DNA from: a virus
Length of the DNA stretch: 27,154 nucleotides
Virus record (IMG/VR): IMGVR_UViG_3300046642_000841
Location: 1 to 27,154 of that record
Reading direction: 5' to 3' (one strand)
The notes under the pieces are model-generated. The model was given only the letters and a program-made list of their open reading frames with translations. It was not told the DNA's origin and ran no database searches. The translations under genes were made by a program, and so were the position numbers. Below are positions 1 through 7,863 of this stretch, piece by piece (within the stretch, counting starts at the first letter, position 1; each line of letters starts with the position of its first letter).

Positions 1-3000
1 TACAGGGACAGCGTGATATGGGTCCGGTTGGTCAGGCCAAAGACAGAGTTGGACGGTACACCGCTGGTCAGGTACGGCAATGGGCTTCTGCCGCCATATA
101 CTGCCGTGTTATTGCCCGGCTCCAGGACATACTGCATAGCAGCGCTGGGGTAGGACCAGACCCGCTCGCCATTGTCGTCAGTGGCTTCCCACACTGCCTG
201 GACAAAGATGGTGCCGGGCGTGATACCGAACGCACCTGTGTCGTTGCTTTCGCTGACCAGGAATGGCGTCTCAGGACCGACCAGCATGCCCTGTTCCTGG
301 AAGCCGCTGGAGGTGAAGCCACCGGCAAGCGGGCCGGGCATGACCAGCTCTTGGAAGGCTTCAGTGGCATGGCCGGTCTTGGTCAGGAGCTTGAAGAGCT
401 TCAGGCCAATGGTGCTTTCCTGGCTGGTCTCGATGATGTTAGACCCGACCACGACCTGTTGCCCTGCCGTGACCGCCTTGGCCCTGAATGGAAGCAGCCA
501 GCCCAGGCCAGTGCCTGACTGGTCCAGGTTGAACACATTGGACAGGCTGCACGGGAACAGGTCAGGGCCGGCGCTATCCCCCTCAATCTTCCAGTCCGCA
601 TAGGCCAGGCCCCGTTCATAGCAGCCAATCTGCGGCTGCCTGTTGTTGCTAATCGGGGTCAGGTACCACATGGGCTGCAGCTCGGGCTGGACAGCAACTG
701 CCTTGACAATAGTTACCGTGGTAGGTGCAATCAAGTTCTGACTGACTTGGTCGGTCTTGCCATTGGTCGGGAAGGCCTGGAACCGGTGCGCATTGGTCGG
801 GTCAAGCCAGGTAATCTTGTAAACGCCGTTGTTAGTGGCGTCTGGACTGTTACCGACCTGTACCTGTGCGTTATAGAACGTGTAGTCAGTGGCCAGGGAA
901 GCAATGGTGAAGGTATATGGGGTCTGGTTAGCTGCCAGGTCAATTTCCATGCTTGGCGGCGGGCTGCCAAAGATTTCGGGCTGCAGGGCTGCGGCATCAG
1001 CGTCGGTCGTGTCCAGTTCGCCAGTGAATCCAGCGGTGATTGTAAACAGTCCGTTATTGCTAGCCACGTCAGCCCCGGTCACGTTAAGCAATGACCCGTC
1101 CAGGCTGCTGTCAAACGTGGGGCCAAGGCTGAAATGCCAGGAACCGGGGCTAACCGGGGCTACCACGGCGGTAAAGATGTTGCTGCTAAACCCTTCGCTG
1201 CCCCTGATACAGAAGAACACGTCAGGATAGCCAGCCGTGCGCTGGATGGACGGGAATAGGTAATCAATGGTCTTGGTCCCGTCAGCGCTTCCCGAGCCGG
1301 TTACGATAATGCTGCCGCCGTTGTAGAAGTTGGCGATTGACTGGCTGGTAATGGCAGGATTAGCAACGACCTGATAGGCAACCATTACGGTGGCCGTGGC
1401 AGTTCCGGTAGCTGCAAAGGTACCAGACGGGTAAGTCCCGTCACTTACCTTGGCCAGGGTGTAGAATTCGGTGGTAACGCCGTTATAGCCCACGACATGA
1501 TAGAAACCGTCGGCGCCTGTAACCCCGGTGCTGCTTTGAATCTGCAGCCTGGCTCCGTTGATTGTATCGGCAACGGTCACTCCTGCCAGGTGCCACTTGA
1601 GCATGGCAGTGCCGTCAGGAATGCCAAAGCCAGGAACGCCACCAGACTGGGTTACAACCGACACGGTATCGCCTGCCTGGATATTAGTTGCAATGAAGCC
1701 TGTAGTTTCGTAGACAGTCCTAAGCCCGGCGCTTCCCGGGTCTGGGCTGGCTACGCCTGACGTGGCATAGGCAGCGCCCTGCGTGAAGTCACCAGCCTGC
1801 ACCGGCACCTTCTGGATGCCGTTGCCGATGAATGTATCACCACCGGCCAGGGTAACCGAAATGGGCGACTCGGCCAGGACCTGGCCAGAGCCTGACTGGT
1901 AATACGTGTTGGCGTAGTAGTCAGTCCCAACCTTGAAGGCACGACTAACCAGGGCCACGCTGTTATTAGCCCTGCCAATACTGGACACGGTCTGCCTGGT
2001 CGCCGGGTCAAACTTAGGCCCGACGGCGCTGGAGCTGGCCAGGGTTGTCCAGGCCACGACCTCACCGAATGGCCCAGCGCCTGTCACGTAACCGGCAAAG
2101 GCATCGGGCAGGGACAGCGGCGTGCCATGACCGTTCGAGTGAGTCTGCGTGAGGGTAGCCGGGTCAACCTGGTAGGTAAAGACAGTACCGGGGCTTCCAG
2201 GGCCATAGCTGGCCAGGTATGCCTTGGCAGGGTCGTTGTCGTTGGTAATCCACATGACAGGACCCTGACTGCTCGACGTGGTGTCGACATGCTCGGTCAC
2301 GGTAATGACGGCGCCGACACGGGTGAACTTGCTATACTTGACATGCAACTCGCCTGGGCCTGGGCCGTTAGCCCCGGGCTGGCAGAGCAGCACCGTAGCG
2401 CCCTGATAGGTTACATCCCAGTAGCCAGGACTGGTAGTAATCCAGGTCGGGGTTACGCTGGAGAAGGCAAGTAAGGCACCTGACTGGTCATAGACATTGA
2501 CGCTAATCAGGTCAGGCGGGGTGCTGTTCCAGAAGACCCAGAAGACCGAGCCGTCAGTGACTGCCTGTGCGCGGGTCCTGTAGGTATTGGTTACACCCTG
2601 GAAGAGCAGTTGGGGCGTGAGAATCCAGGTACCGAGGCTGACAGACTTTACAGCAAAAAAGGTGCCTTGAATAGGTAGCCCGTCATCGTCGTAACTAGTA
2701 TCGGTCCAAACAAATCCACAAGCGTCTCCTGCCACTGTGCCTGAGGGGACTTCCAGGACGTTATCCGTGGTGTGATAAACCGATTCGTCCAGGGACTGAC
2801 TAAGATAGCGCTGGGTGGGAAATGCTGACCAGCCGGGGGTAAGGCCGGCGTACACACGTGGTACCGAGTTAGACACGGACACAAGCTGGTCAGCCAAACC
2901 ATGTAGCAGCTCCGGGTTAGAGACGGGCGGGACTACGGTGTTACCTGATGCTACATCCCTGGCAGCATTGGTCAAGTTGGAAAAGCCCTTTCGCTGGTCT

Positions 3001-3173
3001 ACAACTACCCGTTCACCGGGCTGTCCAGGGCCTGCGTAGTGCCGCACCTCGCCATTCACCAGGCTGGTAATCCTGCCCTGACTAGACGTGTGCGGGCCAG
3101 GTATCTGGTCCTGTGTGGATAGGTACACGTCCACCACTTCGACTGGAAGTCCTGTGCCTGCTTGCTTAGCCAT
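1..3173 (-). CDS. Long virion structural protein, partial (C-terminus beyond left edge)
   Basis: The frame is open without a stop from an ATG at 3173 to the left edge, giving more than 1,050 residues; the C-terminus is outside the window. The start follows the previous gene's stop (3176) by two bases, so translation is probably coupled. The sequence is rich in Ser, Thr, Gly, Val and Asn, with recurring segments of the type 'GxYxVxxxNGVTTEFYTL' and 'NNGVYKITWLD' that look like repeated beta-sandwich or Ig-like modules. No transmembrane segment, tape-measure-like coiled coil or enzyme motif was seen in the visible part. Its place after capsid and connector genes suggests a tail, baseplate or spike component. 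I do not recognise the family, so the virion role is inferred from position and composition. Confidence 0.8.
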   Translation of the reverse strand, partial: MAKQAGTGLPVEVVDVYLSTQDQIPGPHTSSQGRITSLVNGEVRHYAGPGQPGERVVVDQRKGFSNLTNAARDVASGNTVVPPVSNPELLHGLADQLVSVSNSVPRVYAGLTPGWSAFPTQRYLSQSLDESVYHTTDNVLEVPSGTVAGDACGFVWTDTSYDDDGLPIQGTFFAVKSVSLGTWILTPQLLFQGVTNTYRTRAQAVTDGSVFWVFWNSTPPDLISVNVYDQSGALLAFSSVTPTWITTSPGYWDVTYQGATVLLCQPGANGPGPGELHVKYSKFTRVGAVITVTEHVDTTSSSQGPVMWITNDNDPAKAYLASYGPGSPGTVFTYQVDPATLTQTHSNGHGTPLSLPDAFAGYVTGAGPFGEVVAWTTLASSSAVGPKFDPATRQTVSSIGRANNSVALVSRAFKVGTDYYANTYYQSGSGQVLAESPISVTLAGGDTFIGNGIQKVPVQAGDFTQGAAYATSGVASPDPGSAGLRTVYETTGFIATNIQAGDTVSVVTQSGGVPGFGIPDGTAMLKWHLAGVTVADTINGARLQIQSSTGVTGADGFYHVVGYNGVTTEFYTLAKVSDGTYPSGTFAATGTATATVMVAYQVVANPAITSQSIANFYNGGSIIVTGSGSADGTKTIDYLFPSIQRTAGYPDVFFCIRGSEGFSSNIFTAVVAPVSPGSWHFSLGPTFDSSLDGSLLNVTGADVASNNGLFTITAGFTGELDTTDADAAALQPEIFGSPPPSMEIDLAANQTPYTFTIASLATDYTFYNAQVQVGNSPDATNNGVYKITWLDPTNAHRFQAFPTNGKTDQVSQNLIAPTTVTIVKAVAVQPELQPMWYLTPISNNRQPQIGCYERGLAYADWKIEGDSAGPDLFPCSLSNVFNLDQSGTGLGWLLPFRAKAVTAGQQVVVGSNIIETSQESTIGLKLFKLLTKTGHATEAFQELVMPGPLAGGFTSSGFQEQGMLVGPETPFLVSESNDTGAFGITPGTIFVQAVWEATDDNGERVWSYPSAAMQYVLEPGNNTAVYGGRSPLPYLTSGVPSNSVFGLTNRTHITLSL

Positions 3174-3175
3174 GA

Positions 3176-3601
3176 CTAGACCGTATAGAACTGGGTAGGG
3201 GTGGCGATGAACTTCAGGCTGTCCATGACCTGGACAGGACTGCCGCTGGTATTGATAAGCACCGAGCCGTTATCGCTGGCCTTGACAAACAACTTGGCCT
3301 TCCCGGGCTTGACTAGCTTGACCGTCACGGCTCGAACCATGACGGCGGGGCTGGGCAGCAACAGGTAAGCATCCTTGACCGCGCTGGACATGTCTACCAA
3401 GACGTAATCCTCGTTGCCTGACAGGGCGGCGCTGGTGCTGGCTGCCAGGACGGTAATGACAGGCTGGTCCTGCTGGCTAAGCTCCTGGACGGCAGACGCA
3501 ACGTCTGACTGCAGCCAGTTCAGGTCCTGGTCCTGGAAGGTACGCTTTTGAAGCGTTACCCCGGCGTTAGAAGCCGCTACCGCCGCCACTGACATTCCCA
3601 T
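3176..3601 (-). CDS. Small putative head-tail or tail structural protein, 141 aa
   Basis: This 141-residue protein has no recognised family. It is soluble and looks beta-rich: a short Ala/Val-rich N-terminus, then a Gln-rich segment and a hydrophobic C-terminal half with 'VMVRAVTVKLVKPGKAKLFV' and a Gly/Ser turn region. It overlaps the upstream connector-like gene by 35 bases and stops two bases before the long structural protein, so it belongs to the same operon. A second ATG at 3595 is an equally possible start; neither has a strong Shine-Dalgarno sequence. Small proteins here in tailed phages are often tail-completion or neck proteins, but that is position only. Confidence 0.7.
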   Translation of the reverse strand: MGMSVAAVAASNAGVTLQKRTFQDQDLNWLQSDVASAVQELSQQDQPVITVLAASTSAALSGNEDYVLVDMSSAVKDAYLLLPSPAVMVRAVTVKLVKPGKAKLFVKASDNGSVLINTSGSPVQVMDSLKFIATPTQFYTV

Positions 3602-4565
3602 ATCTGGCGTTAGCTATCGGTGCCTGCCTAATCCCTTCGCTACGCTGCTTGGTCAGGTCAATGACCCGCTGCTTGATGTCAGCGAAGCGCCCGAGCAGTG
3701 CAGACGGGTCCTGGTTTCGGCTGTTCCTGACCGCAATGGCAGCATACAGCACCACATACTGCGACCAGGGGATTAGCTTAGGCGGCAGGGTGTCAGTCGT
3801 ACCGGAAGCCTGGAACACGACAGTCATTGTTCCTGAGCTGGGGCCGGTAAAGGACCCGCCGGGCCATGCCGTGTCAGTGAAGACATTGCTGCCGCTAGAA
3901 GCAGGCAGGATATTGTAAGTGCCGTTGTAGGCAGTACCGCCGCCGTTAGTGAAAGCGACGGTAATCTTGCCGCCAATCCATTGCGGGTCAACCGTGAAGC
4001 CATTGTCAAAGGTCAGGAAGACCTTACCGCCCACGTTAGCGGCCAGGCTGGACGTGCCCATGGTGAATGGCAGTGATGTTTTGGGCTGCATGGTCTGGAT
4101 AGGGGTATAAACGAGCCGGTAGTTACCTGCCGCGTTCTGAGCGGGCAGGACTTCCAGGTTGTCCCCGTCAATCCAATACTTCCTGCCCAGGATACCGTTA
4201 TAGCCCCAGGTCTGGCCCAGGAATGGCCAGGAACCGTTAAAGGCATTCCGCTCCTGGTAGCTGCACAACATAGGGACCGAATAGAACACGCCAGCGCTGG
4301 TAAAGAAGTCCAGGCCCTGTGCCATTTGGAAGTCAGGAATAGTGGTCAGGTCAAAGATGTTGCCAGGGCTGGAGCTGGTCAGGGTGAACGGCACTTCCTG
4401 CCTGAACCAGTAAGCGAACCTTGCGATTACCCTATCCCTGAGGTCCGAGTATCCCTCATTGATAAAGCTATAGATATCGGCCGAAGACAAGACCTGGTTG
4501 TTGCGTAGTCCACTTTCTATCCTAACCTGAGCCTCAAGGGTTTGAACGGTAACCGCAGGGGCCAT
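3567..4565 (-). CDS. Putative head-tail connector/adaptor protein, 332 aa
   Basis: The start chosen is the ATG at 4565, which shares its A with the upstream stop (TAATG) and has GGAG seven bases upstream; the in-frame ATG at 4586 has no such support. The N-terminal region ('QVRIESGLRNNQVLSSADIY', then 'INEGYSDLRDRVIARFAYWF') is helical and resembles adaptor/connector proteins that dock below the portal. The segment 'YWIDGDNLEVLPAQNAAGNY' is typical of phage neck proteins that carry an inserted beta domain. The C-terminal third returns to a helical region rich in Arg and Gln. Its position after capsid genes and before the long structural protein fits a connector. The assignment is inferred from fold-like patterns and synteny. 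Confidence 0.6.
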   Translation of the reverse strand: MAPAVTVQTLEAQVRIESGLRNNQVLSSADIYSFINEGYSDLRDRVIARFAYWFRQEVPFTLTSSSPGNIFDLTTIPDFQMAQGLDFFTSAGVFYSVPMLCSYQERNAFNGSWPFLGQTWGYNGILGRKYWIDGDNLEVLPAQNAAGNYRLVYTPIQTMQPKTSLPFTMGTSSLAANVGGKVFLTFDNGFTVDPQWIGGKITVAFTNGGGTAYNGTYNILPASSGSNVFTDTAWPGGSFTGPSSGTMTVVFQASGTTDTLPPKLIPWSQYVVLYAAIAVRNSRNQDPSALLGRFADIKQRVIDLTKQRSEGIRQAPIANARYGNVSGGGSGF

Positions 4566-5002
4566 TATGCTGCTCCAATCATGCAAGCGTATCTGGCCAG
4601 TTGGCTGGCGGCGCTGACCGGATTGTCACCGAGAAGACCAAGTGCGGTATTGCAAGTTCGATGCAACAGCCCGCGAACCACATGACTTTCATGGTCGTGG
4701 TCAACTGCTAGAAATTCGGCTTCAAGCGGTGGCTTCCTGCACATGGCACATACGCCGCCCTGCTTGTCAAGAAGTCTCTGGTAATCTGTCGGGGTAATGC
4801 CGTACTTCTTTGACCAGTTGTACGCTCTGCCCTTCTCTTTGTGTTTAGAGCGCCATTCCTTGCAATATGCCAGGCTCTTGTCCTTTACCTTTGGATAATT
4901 GGCCCTATCCCACGCGCGCTTGTACTCTGGGTTTCGCTTGTTCCACGCCTTGACAGCCGCATTTCTCCTGGCACGTTGCTCTTCGGTATATTCCCTAACC
5001 AC
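4565..5002 (-). CDS. HNH endonuclease of the recombination endonuclease VII type (copy 1)
   Basis: This protein has the Endonuclease VII/HNH fold signature: a zinc pair C85-x2-C88, the catalytic VDHDH cluster at 100-104, and 'RGLLHRTCNTALGLLGDN' with C117. A basic Arg/Lys-rich N-terminal half probably binds DNA. I place the start at a GTG (5002) because AGGAAGAAGAAGG lies six bases before it; an upstream ATG at 5035 in the same frame (156 aa) lacks a ribosome site and would overlap the small gene ahead by 41 bases. It lies between head genes and ends in a TAATG overlap with the connector gene. T4 endonuclease VII resolves branched DNA, while free-standing HNH genes in phages are often homing endonucleases; either role is possible. 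Confidence 0.88.
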   Translation of the reverse strand: MVREYTEEQRARRNAAVKAWNKRNPEYKRAWDRANYPKVKDKSLAYCKEWRSKHKEKGRAYNWSKKYGITPTDYQRLLDKQGGVCAMCRKPPLEAEFLAVDHDHESHVVRGLLHRTCNTALGLLGDNPVSAASQLARYACMIGAA

Positions 5003-5141
5003 GGTGTGCCTTCTTCTTCCTGATTTGCTTGGCATGTGAAATGGCTATCGCAACTGCTTGCTTTCGGGGGTATCCGCTGCGCACTAATTCTGCGACATTG
5101 GACGAGATGCCTTGCTTGCCCGTGTCGTTGCTAAGTGGCAT
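4995..5141 (-). CDS. Small conserved phage head-cluster protein, 48 aa
   Basis: This short gene starts with ATG at 5141 and ends with TAG at 4995-4997. It begins MPLSND and carries the motif 'VAELVRSGYPRKQAVAIAIS' followed by a Lys/Arg-rich tail. The pattern MPLS...S.N..ELv.sG.P.KQAvAIAls is one I recognise from very small proteins encoded in or near capsid modules of many tailed phages. Their function is unknown; a DNA- or capsid-binding helix is plausible from the basic tail. It overlaps the downstream HNH gene by eight bases if that gene starts at the GTG at 5002. Codon use matches the neighbours. Confidence 0.8.
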   Translation of the reverse strand: MPLSNDTGKQGISSNVAELVRSGYPRKQAVAIAISHAKQIRKKKAHRG

Positions 5142-5148
5142 AAGAAAG

Positions 5149-5190
5149 CCCGGGGCCAGGCCAGGGAGGGAAGGCCAGCCCAGCCCCGGG
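5149..5190 (-). terminator. GC-rich hairpin, probable terminator or attenuator in late operon
   Basis: The arms CCCGGGGC (5149-5156) and GCCCCGGG (5183-5190) pair perfectly over eight bases, with an inner GGCC/GGCC pair (5159-5162 with 5173-5176). On the minus strand the stem is followed by CTTTCTTATG, a short U-rich run, directly after the stop of the 99-aa gene. The U-run is weak, so partial read-through into the following genes (including the 48-aa gene starting at 5141) is likely. Confidence 0.55.
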
Positions 5191-5194
5191 TAAG

Positions 5195-5494
5195 TTAAGC
5201 GGCCGACTGCGCGAACACCAGGATGACCAGGGTTTTGGCCGACAGGTCCGTAGTGGCCTGTTGGATTTGGTCAGCCACGGTAACAATCTTCTCGAACTGA
5301 GTAGCCATTGCATGGTCAGTCACGTTGAAGATTGCCGCAACCTGGTCACCCGGGACAACCCCGGTGCAGGTAATGTGCGTTGCCGAGCCGGAAGCGTCAG
5401 CACCGACCTGGCAATACGGTTTAATCATGGTCTTCTGCAGGAAGCCATTCTCGGTAAACAAACCATCTTTGAAGGGACTGCGAACGTCAGCCAT
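5195..5494 (-). CDS. Small head-associated structural protein, 99 aa
   Basis: This 99-residue protein begins MADVRSPFKDG. AGGAG lies eight bases before its ATG. The sequence is soluble, with a hydrophobic beta-rich middle ('QVAAIFNV') and a C-terminal segment 'AKTLVILVFAQSAA' that could pack against capsid subunits. It is the last gene before the GC-rich hairpin at 5149-5190 and follows the capsid and small head genes, so it is probably a head decoration or completion protein. I do not recognise a family. Confidence 0.7.
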   Translation of the reverse strand: MADVRSPFKDGLFTENGFLQKTMIKPYCQVGADASGSATHITCTGVVPGDQVAAIFNVTDHAMATQFEKIVTVADQIQQATTDLSAKTLVILVFAQSAA

Positions 5495-5508
5495 TGTATT
5501 CTCCTGGT

Positions 5509-5727
5509 CTAGTATTTAGTGTCGACACAGCGCCGGATTGCTTCTTCAAGCGCCGCTGCATCGCCTGATTTGATTGCCTTCATTGCCTGGTCGCCGGGGC
5601 TGAGGCCATCCTCGTCCCCTTCTGCCTTGGCTTCCTCGGACGGTTCCGATTCTTCCTCGGCAGGGCTGCCTTCTTTGGGCTTAATCAGGCCCTTCATGTG
5701 CGCCTTAAAAGCGTCAACATTCACCAT
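5509..5727 (-). CDS. Small acidic protein in head cluster, 72 aa
   Basis: This 72-residue protein has a short basic N-terminus (MVNVDAFKAHMKGLIKPK), then a strongly acidic, low-complexity segment of Glu, Ser, Asp and Ala (about residues 18-45), then a helical C-terminus 'KAIKSGDAAALEEAIRRCVD'. AAGGAAG lies seven bases before the ATG. The acidic centre suggests a flexible linker. The layout would suit a scaffold-like or head-assembly helper next to the capsid genes, but no family was recognised. Confidence 0.68.
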   Translation of the reverse strand: MVNVDAFKAHMKGLIKPKEGSPAEEESEPSEEAKAEGDEDGLSPGDQAMKAIKSGDAAALEEAIRRCVDTKY

Positions 5728-5739
5728 GTCGAAGCTTCC

Positions 5740-6147
5740 TTAGCTGGTGATGCTGTCGACCTGAACAGCGTACTTGATGACCACCACGTCACCGCTAGCG
5801 GCATCGGTGGCAGCTCCTGCAGCGTTAGTAAGCAGGATTTTTAGGCTGCCGTTCTTTGCCTGGTTTGCATCGGCGATATGCTCGACATTACAGACACCGG
5901 TGTTGGCGTAAGATGCCTGTACCGTACTGCCGCTAAGCTCCACGTGCTGGAAATAGCTTTGCGTGAACAGGATGGTATAGGCACCAGTGCCGGTATTGGT
6001 AATGCTGAGGATTTCGCCAGTCGTCTGTTGAGTAATGGTCGATGGGGTAGCCCCGACCGTGAACTTAACAAACAGGTCCTTGACAGCACCGATGTTGCTG
6101 GTGCGGTCCGGGTAGTAACCCCGTGCGGGGCTTCCAACGTTAGCCAT
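5740..6147 (-). CDS. Putative capsid decoration/head protein, 135 aa
   Basis: A very strong ribosome site (AAGGAGG) precedes the ATG at 6147, which suggests high expression like the capsid gene just upstream. The protein begins 'MANVGSPARGYYPDRTSNIG' and is mostly beta-strand-like with many Thr, Val and Gly, ending in 'VVVIKYAVQVDSITS'. Small, highly expressed, beta-rich proteins encoded directly after the major capsid gene are commonly decoration (cement) proteins. No specific family is recognised; the role is inferred from position, composition and ribosome site. Confidence 0.68.
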   Translation of the reverse strand: MANVGSPARGYYPDRTSNIGAVKDLFVKFTVGATPSTITQQTTGEILSITNTGTGAYTILFTQSYFQHVELSGSTVQASYANTGVCNVEHIADANQAKNGSLKILLTNAAGAATDAASGDVVVIKYAVQVDSITS

Positions 6148-6160
6148 GGTTCAGGCCTCC

Positions 6161-7450
6161 TTAGAACTTCAGGCCGTTGGGAGTACCGACCTTAATCCAT
6201 GCATTGCTGATAAGCTCATTGCAGCCGAAGAATCCGGTTGCCATGACCGTGCAGCGCGACTCATTGCCCGTGAAGCTGTCGATGATGAGCTTCCCGTTAG
6301 TGGCGGGGCGGAAGATGTTGCCACCACCGGGAGGGGCAAACTCCCAGCTGCCAGACTTGCTCAGGAGCATCTGGTTGACAGGAACCGACGGCTCGGCCAT
6401 GACATCGCACTTGCCAGTCGGCAGCACGACCTCAAAGCCCGCAAACTCCACTTCGACACCCTTGGTGCTGGACATGTCATAGCGGACCTTGGCGTCACAC
6501 TCCTGGGCCATCTTCGGCAGCACCAGCGGGTTGACATACAGGCAGTCAGGCCGGGCCATCTTGGAAGCGTTGGCCATGTAAGCCGCCGTTCCATAAACAG
6601 CCTGGAAAATGGGAACGCCCGAGCCGTCAAAGGCCCAACCCGAAACAGCCGCAACGTTAGACTGCGCCGTACGAGTCACGCCAAGGAAGGGCGAAACCGT
6701 GGGCACGCCGCTGGTGCGGTTGTCAACGGTCGGGACCCACTGGAGGACCGACGCATACTGACCAGACACGTCAGAGGCGGCCAGGAGCTGTCCCTGGAGG
6801 CCCATGATATGGTTGGCAGTGGGGGTGAAGCCGGTGCTTCCCGCGTCAACCGTGATGATACCGGCAATAGCGTTAACACCAAGGACCTTGCCCGAGCCGG
6901 CATCAAGGACCGAAGTGGCAGTGGCCTTGGTAACCACCGACTGGCCAATGCTGAACTTGGGCGCATCGGTCTGAAGGGTCAGGGTAATGTCCCAAATGGT
7001 CCCCGACGTGTTGCTGGCCGTGCTAATCTGCGCATACGCGCCGGCCGCACCGGTCGTCTGGCCAAGGAGCATGTTAGCCAGGTTTTCCGTGGCAATCTCC
7101 ATGGCATTCTTGGTGCTGTTCAGCGCGATATCAACCGGCGACTGCGGCGTATCGCTGTAGGGCTGCATCTGCCACTGAATGCGCGTGTTACCGTAGACAA
7201 TGGCCGGGTTAACCGTGAAGCCAGCACCGGTGAAGCCATTCTCGGCCGAGTTGGCAAGCGAGTCAGCGAAGTCACCCGAAGCGCCACCGCCCGGGCCGGT
7301 CTCGACCGGGATGCGATAGCCGGTACCGCCGGCTTTCTTCATGGTCAGGCGGTCAAGGAAGGGGTGGTTACGAACGAAAACAGGAAGCCACAGGTCGTCA
7401 AGGGCCTGGATAGCAACTGCTTCAAAGTCAGAGTCAAGAACGTCAGCCAT
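6161..7450 (-). CDS. Major capsid protein, 429 aa
   Basis: I place the start at ATG 7450 (MADVLDSDFEA), which has AGGAGA nine bases upstream; an in-frame start at 7486 would add twelve residues without support. Length and gene order (portal, scaffold, this gene, small head proteins) fit a major capsid protein of HK97-type fold. The N-terminal segment 'AIQALDDLWLPVFVRNHPFL' is a helical arm of the sort seen before the E-loop. The middle is rich in beta and Gly/Thr ('GYRIPVETGPGGGASGDFAD' and later). The C-terminal part has 'ARPDCLYVNPLVLPKMAQEC' and 'KLIIDSFTGNESRCTVMATG', resembling the P- and A-domain pattern where a residue plane is read off a target position. The fold assignment is inferred; the gene role is well supported by synteny. 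Confidence 0.82.
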   Translation of the reverse strand: MADVLDSDFEAVAIQALDDLWLPVFVRNHPFLDRLTMKKAGGTGYRIPVETGPGGGASGDFADSLANSAENGFTGAGFTVNPAIVYGNTRIQWQMQPYSDTPQSPVDIALNSTKNAMEIATENLANMLLGQTTGAAGAYAQISTASNTSGTIWDITLTLQTDAPKFSIGQSVVTKATATSVLDAGSGKVLGVNAIAGIITVDAGSTGFTPTANHIMGLQGQLLAASDVSGQYASVLQWVPTVDNRTSGVPTVSPFLGVTRTAQSNVAAVSGWAFDGSGVPIFQAVYGTAAYMANASKMARPDCLYVNPLVLPKMAQECDAKVRYDMSSTKGVEVEFAGFEVVLPTGKCDVMAEPSVPVNQMLLSKSGSWEFAPPGGGNIFRPATNGKLIIDSFTGNESRCTVMATGFFGCNELISNAWIKVGTPNGLKF

Positions 7451-7595
7451 ACTCGGTAGTCTCCTAAGCAAGTCCGCCGCAGCCATTCCGCTGCTTTAGG
7501 ACGGTTACTGGTTTGCTTGGCTACCGGGCCGATTCTTGGGGCAGGCCATCGCTGGACTGCTTCTGTCGTACTAATGCCTTGACAGGCTTCCTGGA
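7451..7595. other. Intergenic stretch upstream of the capsid gene
   Basis: This stretch holds the capsid ribosome site (AGGAGA on the minus strand) and a TTGACA (7579-7584) within the 14-mer AATGCCTTGACAGG, which recurs at 11993-12006 next to another promoter-like signal. No -10 was found at the right spacing here. A minus-strand open frame runs through it (see rejected items), but no supported gene was found. Confidence 0.4.
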
Positions 7596-7619
7596 CTTGA
7601 CGCGGTGTTCACCTATCGT
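7596..7619 (+). promoter_or_regulatory. Operator-like element, copy 1
   Basis: CTTGACGCGGTGTTCAC (7596-7612) followed by CTATCGT recurs at 9032-9055 with 22 of 24 bases identical. The core GGTGTTCACC is a near-perfect inverted repeat, GGTG-TT-CACC, as expected of a dimeric repressor or activator site. It sits 79 bases before the ATG at 7676; the other copy is 68 bases before its ATG. The difference is 11 bases, one helical turn. Confidence 0.6.
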
Positions 7620-7640
7620 CGGGACATGGCTGTTTAGGAC

Positions 7641-7675
7641 TTGATAAACTTCCTGGTCAGGACGATAGTAGGTGC
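7641..7675 (+). promoter_or_regulatory. Leaderless-type promoter for the 61-aa Cys-rich gene
   Basis: TTGATA (7641-7646), a 17-base spacer and GATAGT (7664-7669) are followed by exactly six bases, AGGTGC, and then the ATG at 7676. A start about seven bases after the -10 would fall on the A of ATG, so the mRNA would have no leader. The spacer contains the inverted repeat TCCTG-GT-CAGGA (7651-7662), a possible operator. Confidence 0.68.
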
Positions 7676-7861
7676 ATGAACACGACGACAAAGCCCGCTA
7701 AGCCCTGTCGCAAGTATCTGCGCGGCCTTAAGTGCGAGTGTAACGACCATTGTTTTAACTGCGCACGTGAACTTGACCCGTCAGGTAACTGCCCTAAGGG
7801 ATGTGGCATCAGCGACGATGCAGACGATTCCGTGTCTAACCAGGACCAGGACGAGGAATAA
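7676..7861 (+). CDS. Small Cys-rich zinc-ribbon-like protein, 61 aa, antiparallel to the late operon
   Basis: This 61-residue protein has a basic N-terminal part, seven cysteines (11, 20, 22, 26, 29, 39, 43) arranged like a zinc ribbon ('CFNCARELDPSGNCPKGCG'), and a strongly acidic tail ending DQDEE. It is on the plus strand inside the minus-strand late module and ends two bases before the scaffold stop, tail to tail. The start is fixed by the promoter whose -10 ends six bases before the ATG. A zinc-binding small protein with its own promoter suggests a regulator or host-interaction protein, possibly made independently of late transcription. No family recognised. Confidence 0.75.
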   Translation: MNTTTKPAKPCRKYLRGLKCECNDHCFNCARELDPSGNCPKGCGISDDADDSVSNQDQDEE

Positions 7862-7863
7862 AG

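Noticed and set aside
6146-7459. A 437-codon plus-strand open frame opposite the capsid gene
   Set aside because: It is the mirror of the capsid reading, lacks any motif and has Arg/His-rich composition; the capsid on the minus strand has a ribosome site and matching neighbours.
7521-7691. A 56-codon minus-strand frame (TTG start) with protein-like sequence 'TYYRPDQEVYQVLNSHVPTI'
   Set aside because: It has no ribosome site, crosses the promoter and the operator-like element, and the second copy of that element at 9032 is not open in this frame. It is protein-like enough to be worth a homology check.
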